Below, piece after piece: positions 61,950 through 64,000 of a DNA stretch of 64,000 nt (the stretch's first letter is position 1; each line of letters opens with the position of its first letter). The position numbers were made by a program, and so were the translations under genes. Below the pieces are notes generated by a model. The model was not told the DNA's origin. It ran no database searches and saw only the letters and a list, made by a program, of their open reading frames with translations. The stretch lies in the NCBI GenBank assembly GCA_038501785.1, contig JBAMJR010000788.1, forward strand, positions 29,820-93,819. The letters run 5' to 3'. The DNA is from Myoxocephalus aenaeus. Taxonomy: Eukaryota > Chordata > Actinopteri > Perciformes > Cottidae.

Positions 61950-62112
61950 ATACTTACCTGGCAGGGGAGATACCATGATCATCAAGGTGGTTCACCCAGG
62001 GCGAGGCTCAGCATTGCACGCCGGCTGTGCTGACCCCTGCGAATTCCCCAAATGTGGGAATCTCGACTGCACAATTTCTGGTAGTGGGGGACTGCGTTCG
62101 CGCTCTCCCCTG
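61950..62112 (+). ncRNA. RNU1: U1 snRNA, copy 86 (163 nt, 1-nt deletion in stem-loop II)
   Basis: Lacks one of the two C residues at nt 63-64 (GCTCAGCATTGCACG at 62006-62020). Those residues form the top of stem II, including the C-G pair that closes the U1A-binding loop. The heptamer AUUGCAC remains but its closing pair is disturbed, so U1A binding may be weaker. The rest of the RNA, the PSE and the 3' box look normal. It is either a decaying copy or a sequence error in a run of two C. Spacer CG-G-G. Confidence 0.85.
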
Positions 62113-62670
62113 ATCATTATGTTGAATAAAAAAAATAAAAAAAGCGATTCTTAAGTGGAGCTGGACATGCTGCTGTTCAGCATGCCGCCTCACTGACATA
62201 ATTGACACCGGAGGAACATAAGTGCTCAAACCTGGGTAAACTGTTATGCCAAGTGGCCCCTGCAGAACCAGACCCACCTCTGGAGCTCACCCCCAACCCG
62301 GCTCACCATCCGACCCCGTGGACCCACACTTAAGCACACCCCCTGAGTTAAAGACCCTATTTGGCCAATTTAGATTCTCGTGCCCCTGGTACTCCAGAAT
62401 AAGAGACACTCTGGATGATAACTGACATTTGGGTTAAGAGAAGAGAATGACATTGCAACTACATTAGTATGGGCAATACAGCTAGTCCCATTGCACATAG
62501 CCCAATGGCAGTTATTGTGGGGCTGTGTTTGCTTTCTGAGAAGGAGAAACTGCTTGCCAAGGGAAGCTAATATGCTAAAGGCATTGAACTCTGGGATTAT
62601 GCCATCTGCGAACCGTGAACTGGAGGGCTGTGTCTGGGAATTCCCACCCTGTCTCTGTCTCTTCCAACTC

Positions 62671-62834
62671 ATACTTACCTGGCAGGGGAGATACCATGAT
62701 CATCAAGGTGGTTCACCCAGGGCGAGGCTCAGCCATTGCACGCCGGCTGTGCTGACCCCTGCGAATTCCCCAAATGTGGGAATCTCGACTGCACAATTTC
62801 TGGTAGTGGGGGACTGCGTTCGCGCTCTCCCCTG
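62671..62834 (+). ncRNA. RNU1: U1 snRNA, copy 87
   Basis: RNA as reference. Spacer CA-G-G. Confidence 0.96.
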
Positions 62835-63392
62835 ATCATTATGTTGAATAAAAAAAATAAAAAAAGCGATTCTTAAGTGGAGCTGGACATGCTGCTGTTC
62901 AGCATGCCGCCTCACTGACATAATTGACACCGGAGGAACATAAGTGCTCAAACCTGGGTAAACTGTTATGCCAAGTGGCCCCTGCAGAACCAGACCCACC
63001 TCTGGAGCTCACCCCCAACCCGGCTCACCATCCGACCCCGTGGACCCACACTTAAGCACACCCCCTGAGTTAAAGACCCTATTTGGCCAATTTAGATTCT
63101 CGTGCCCCTGGTACTCCAGAATAAGAGACACTCTGGATGATAACTGACATTTGGGTTAAGAGAAGAGAATGACATTGCAACTACATTAGTATGGGCAATA
63201 CAGCTAGTCCCATTGCACATAGCCCAATGGCAGTTATTGTGGGGCTGTGTTTGCTTTCTGAGAAGGAGAAACTGCTTGCCAAGGGAAGCTAATATGCTAA
63301 AGGCATTGAACTCTGGGATTATGCCATCTGCGAACCGTGAACTGGAGGGCTGTGTCTGGGAATTCCCACCCTGTCTCTGTCTCTTCCAACTC

Positions 63393-63556
63393 ATACTTAC
63401 CTGGCAGGGGAGATACCATGATCATCAAGGTGGTTCACCCAGGGCGAGGCTCAGCCATTGCACGCCGGCTGTGCTGACCCCTGCGAATTCCCCAAATGTG
63501 GGAATCTCGACTGCACAATTTCTGGTAGTGGGGGACTGCGTTCGCGCTCTCCCCTG
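63393..63556 (+). ncRNA. RNU1: U1 snRNA, copy 88 (last complete copy)
   Basis: RNA as reference. Spacer CA-G-G. The next U1 would start near 64115, outside the window. Confidence 0.96.
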
Positions 63557-64000
63557 ATCATTATGTTGAATAAAAAAAATAAAAAAAGCGATTCTTAAGT
63601 GGAGCTGGACATGCTGCTGTTCAGCATGCCGCCTCACTGACATAATTGACACCGGAGGAACATAAGTGCTCAAACCTGGGTAAACTGTTATGCCAAGTGG
63701 CCCCTGCAGAACCAGACCCACCTCTGGAGCTCACCCCCAACCCGGCTCACCATCCGACCCCGTGGACCCACACTTAAGCACACCCCCTGAGTTAAAGACC
63801 CTATTTGGCCAATTTAGATTCTCGTGCCCCTGGTACTCCAGAATAAGAGACACTCTGGATGATAACTGACATTTGGGTTAAGAGAAGAGAATGACATTGC
63901 AACTACATTAGTATGGGCAATACAGCTAGTCCCATTGCACATAGCCCAATGGCAGTTATTGTGGGGCTGTGTTTGCTTTCTGAGAAGGAGAAACTGCTTG
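63557..64000 (+). other. Incomplete spacer of the next unit
   Basis: Spacer after copy 88, haplotype CA-G-G, cut by the window just after the TTCTGAGAA site and before the PSE. Confidence 0.95.

Larger units (their letters stand above)
1..64000 (+). repeat. Tandem array of U1 snRNA gene units (722-bp period)
   Basis: The entire window is a direct tandem repeat; U1 starts recur at 639, 1354, 2076, 2798 and so on to 63393. The step is 722 bp in most units. It is 715 in six units with a 7-bp spacer deletion, 713 in one and 718 in two with a shortened A-tract, and 721 or 723 where single bases are lost or gained. All copies point the same way and no unit is interrupted by a mobile element or foreign sequence. 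Tandem U1 and U2 arrays homogenised by concerted evolution are established in vertebrates, notably amphibians. Both ends are cut by the window. Confidence 0.98.
57839..64000 (+). repeat. 13-unit block, right copy
   Basis: Counterpart of the left copy; it continues to the window end. It has two private single-base losses (about 61206 and about 62012) that the left copy lacks. Confidence 0.65.

Noticed and set aside
1..64000. CRISPR-like or satellite array
   Set aside because: The repeat is 722 bp with a structured U1 gene in every unit; there are no short repeats with unique spacers and it is not plain satellite.
1..64000. Second RNA gene (5S, U2, tRNA) hidden in the spacer
   Set aside because: No U2 5' end, no 5S or tRNA internal promoter pattern, and no second PSE-like element at a suitable distance.

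Overview
The whole window is one head-to-tail tandem array of U1 spliceosomal snRNA genes, all on the + strand. It holds 88 complete 164-nt-type U1 genes and one truncated copy at the left edge. The usual period is 722 bp, made of 164 bp of U1 and 558 bp of spacer. Both window ends lie inside the array, so its full size and its flanks are not visible. I see no protein-coding gene. Every long open frame recurs at the repeat period and is a by-product of the U1 and spacer sequence.

Organism: the RNA has vertebrate U1 architecture: the 5' splice-site-pairing end, a U1A-type loop II, a one-Sm-site tail and a UUCG-capped stem IV. Its stem II (CAGCC/GGCUG) resembles, as I remember them, U1 sequences of frogs and fish more than human U1. 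Large tandem U1 and U2 arrays are known in amphibians, where many U1 genes are embryonic. I infer a frog or fish but cannot name the species. No marker here separates an embryonic from an adult U1 set.

Unit layout relative to the U1 start (+1): octamer-like DSE candidate at -218, CCAAT box at -169, polymorphic TTCT[C/G]AGAA at about -133, PSE at -59 to -44, palindrome GGGAATTCCC at -35 to -26, then U1 RNA 1-164. A 3' box-like A-rich element starts 9 nt after the RNA end, followed by an inverted repeat and a CRE-like TGACGTAA-type site about 82 nt after the RNA end. These positions hold in every unit unless an entry says otherwise. Units are numbered by the U1 they end with: unit k is the spacer after U1 copy k-1 plus U1 copy k.

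Spacer haplotype code used in the entries: (1) CRE-like allele: CA = TGACATAA, CG = TGACGTAA, TG = TGATGTAA; (2) G or A in CCCT[G/A]AG; (3) C or G in TTCT[C/G]AGAA. Extra markers are GACG (for GACA in the AGAGAC[A/G]CTC stretch), CAATTA (for CAACTA) and del7 (loss of 7 bp just 5' of the PSE, coupled to GGGAGTTCCC; period 715).

Regions: 1-16.7 kb holds two copies of a 12-unit, 8650-bp higher-order repeat. 16.7-30.4 kb is a mixed, recombinant-looking zone with rare alleles. 31.1-41.9 kb is a homogenised trimer repeat (CA-G-C, CG-G-G, CG-G-G). 47.1-48.5 kb is a small island of private mutations. About 48.5-54.6 kb and 57.8-64.0 kb look like two copies of part of a 13-unit block. U1 itself is nearly invariant while the spacer carries the diversity. 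Only four copies have a U1 difference I noticed: C147U at 7269 and 15919, U90C at 47608, and a 1-nt deletion at about 62012.
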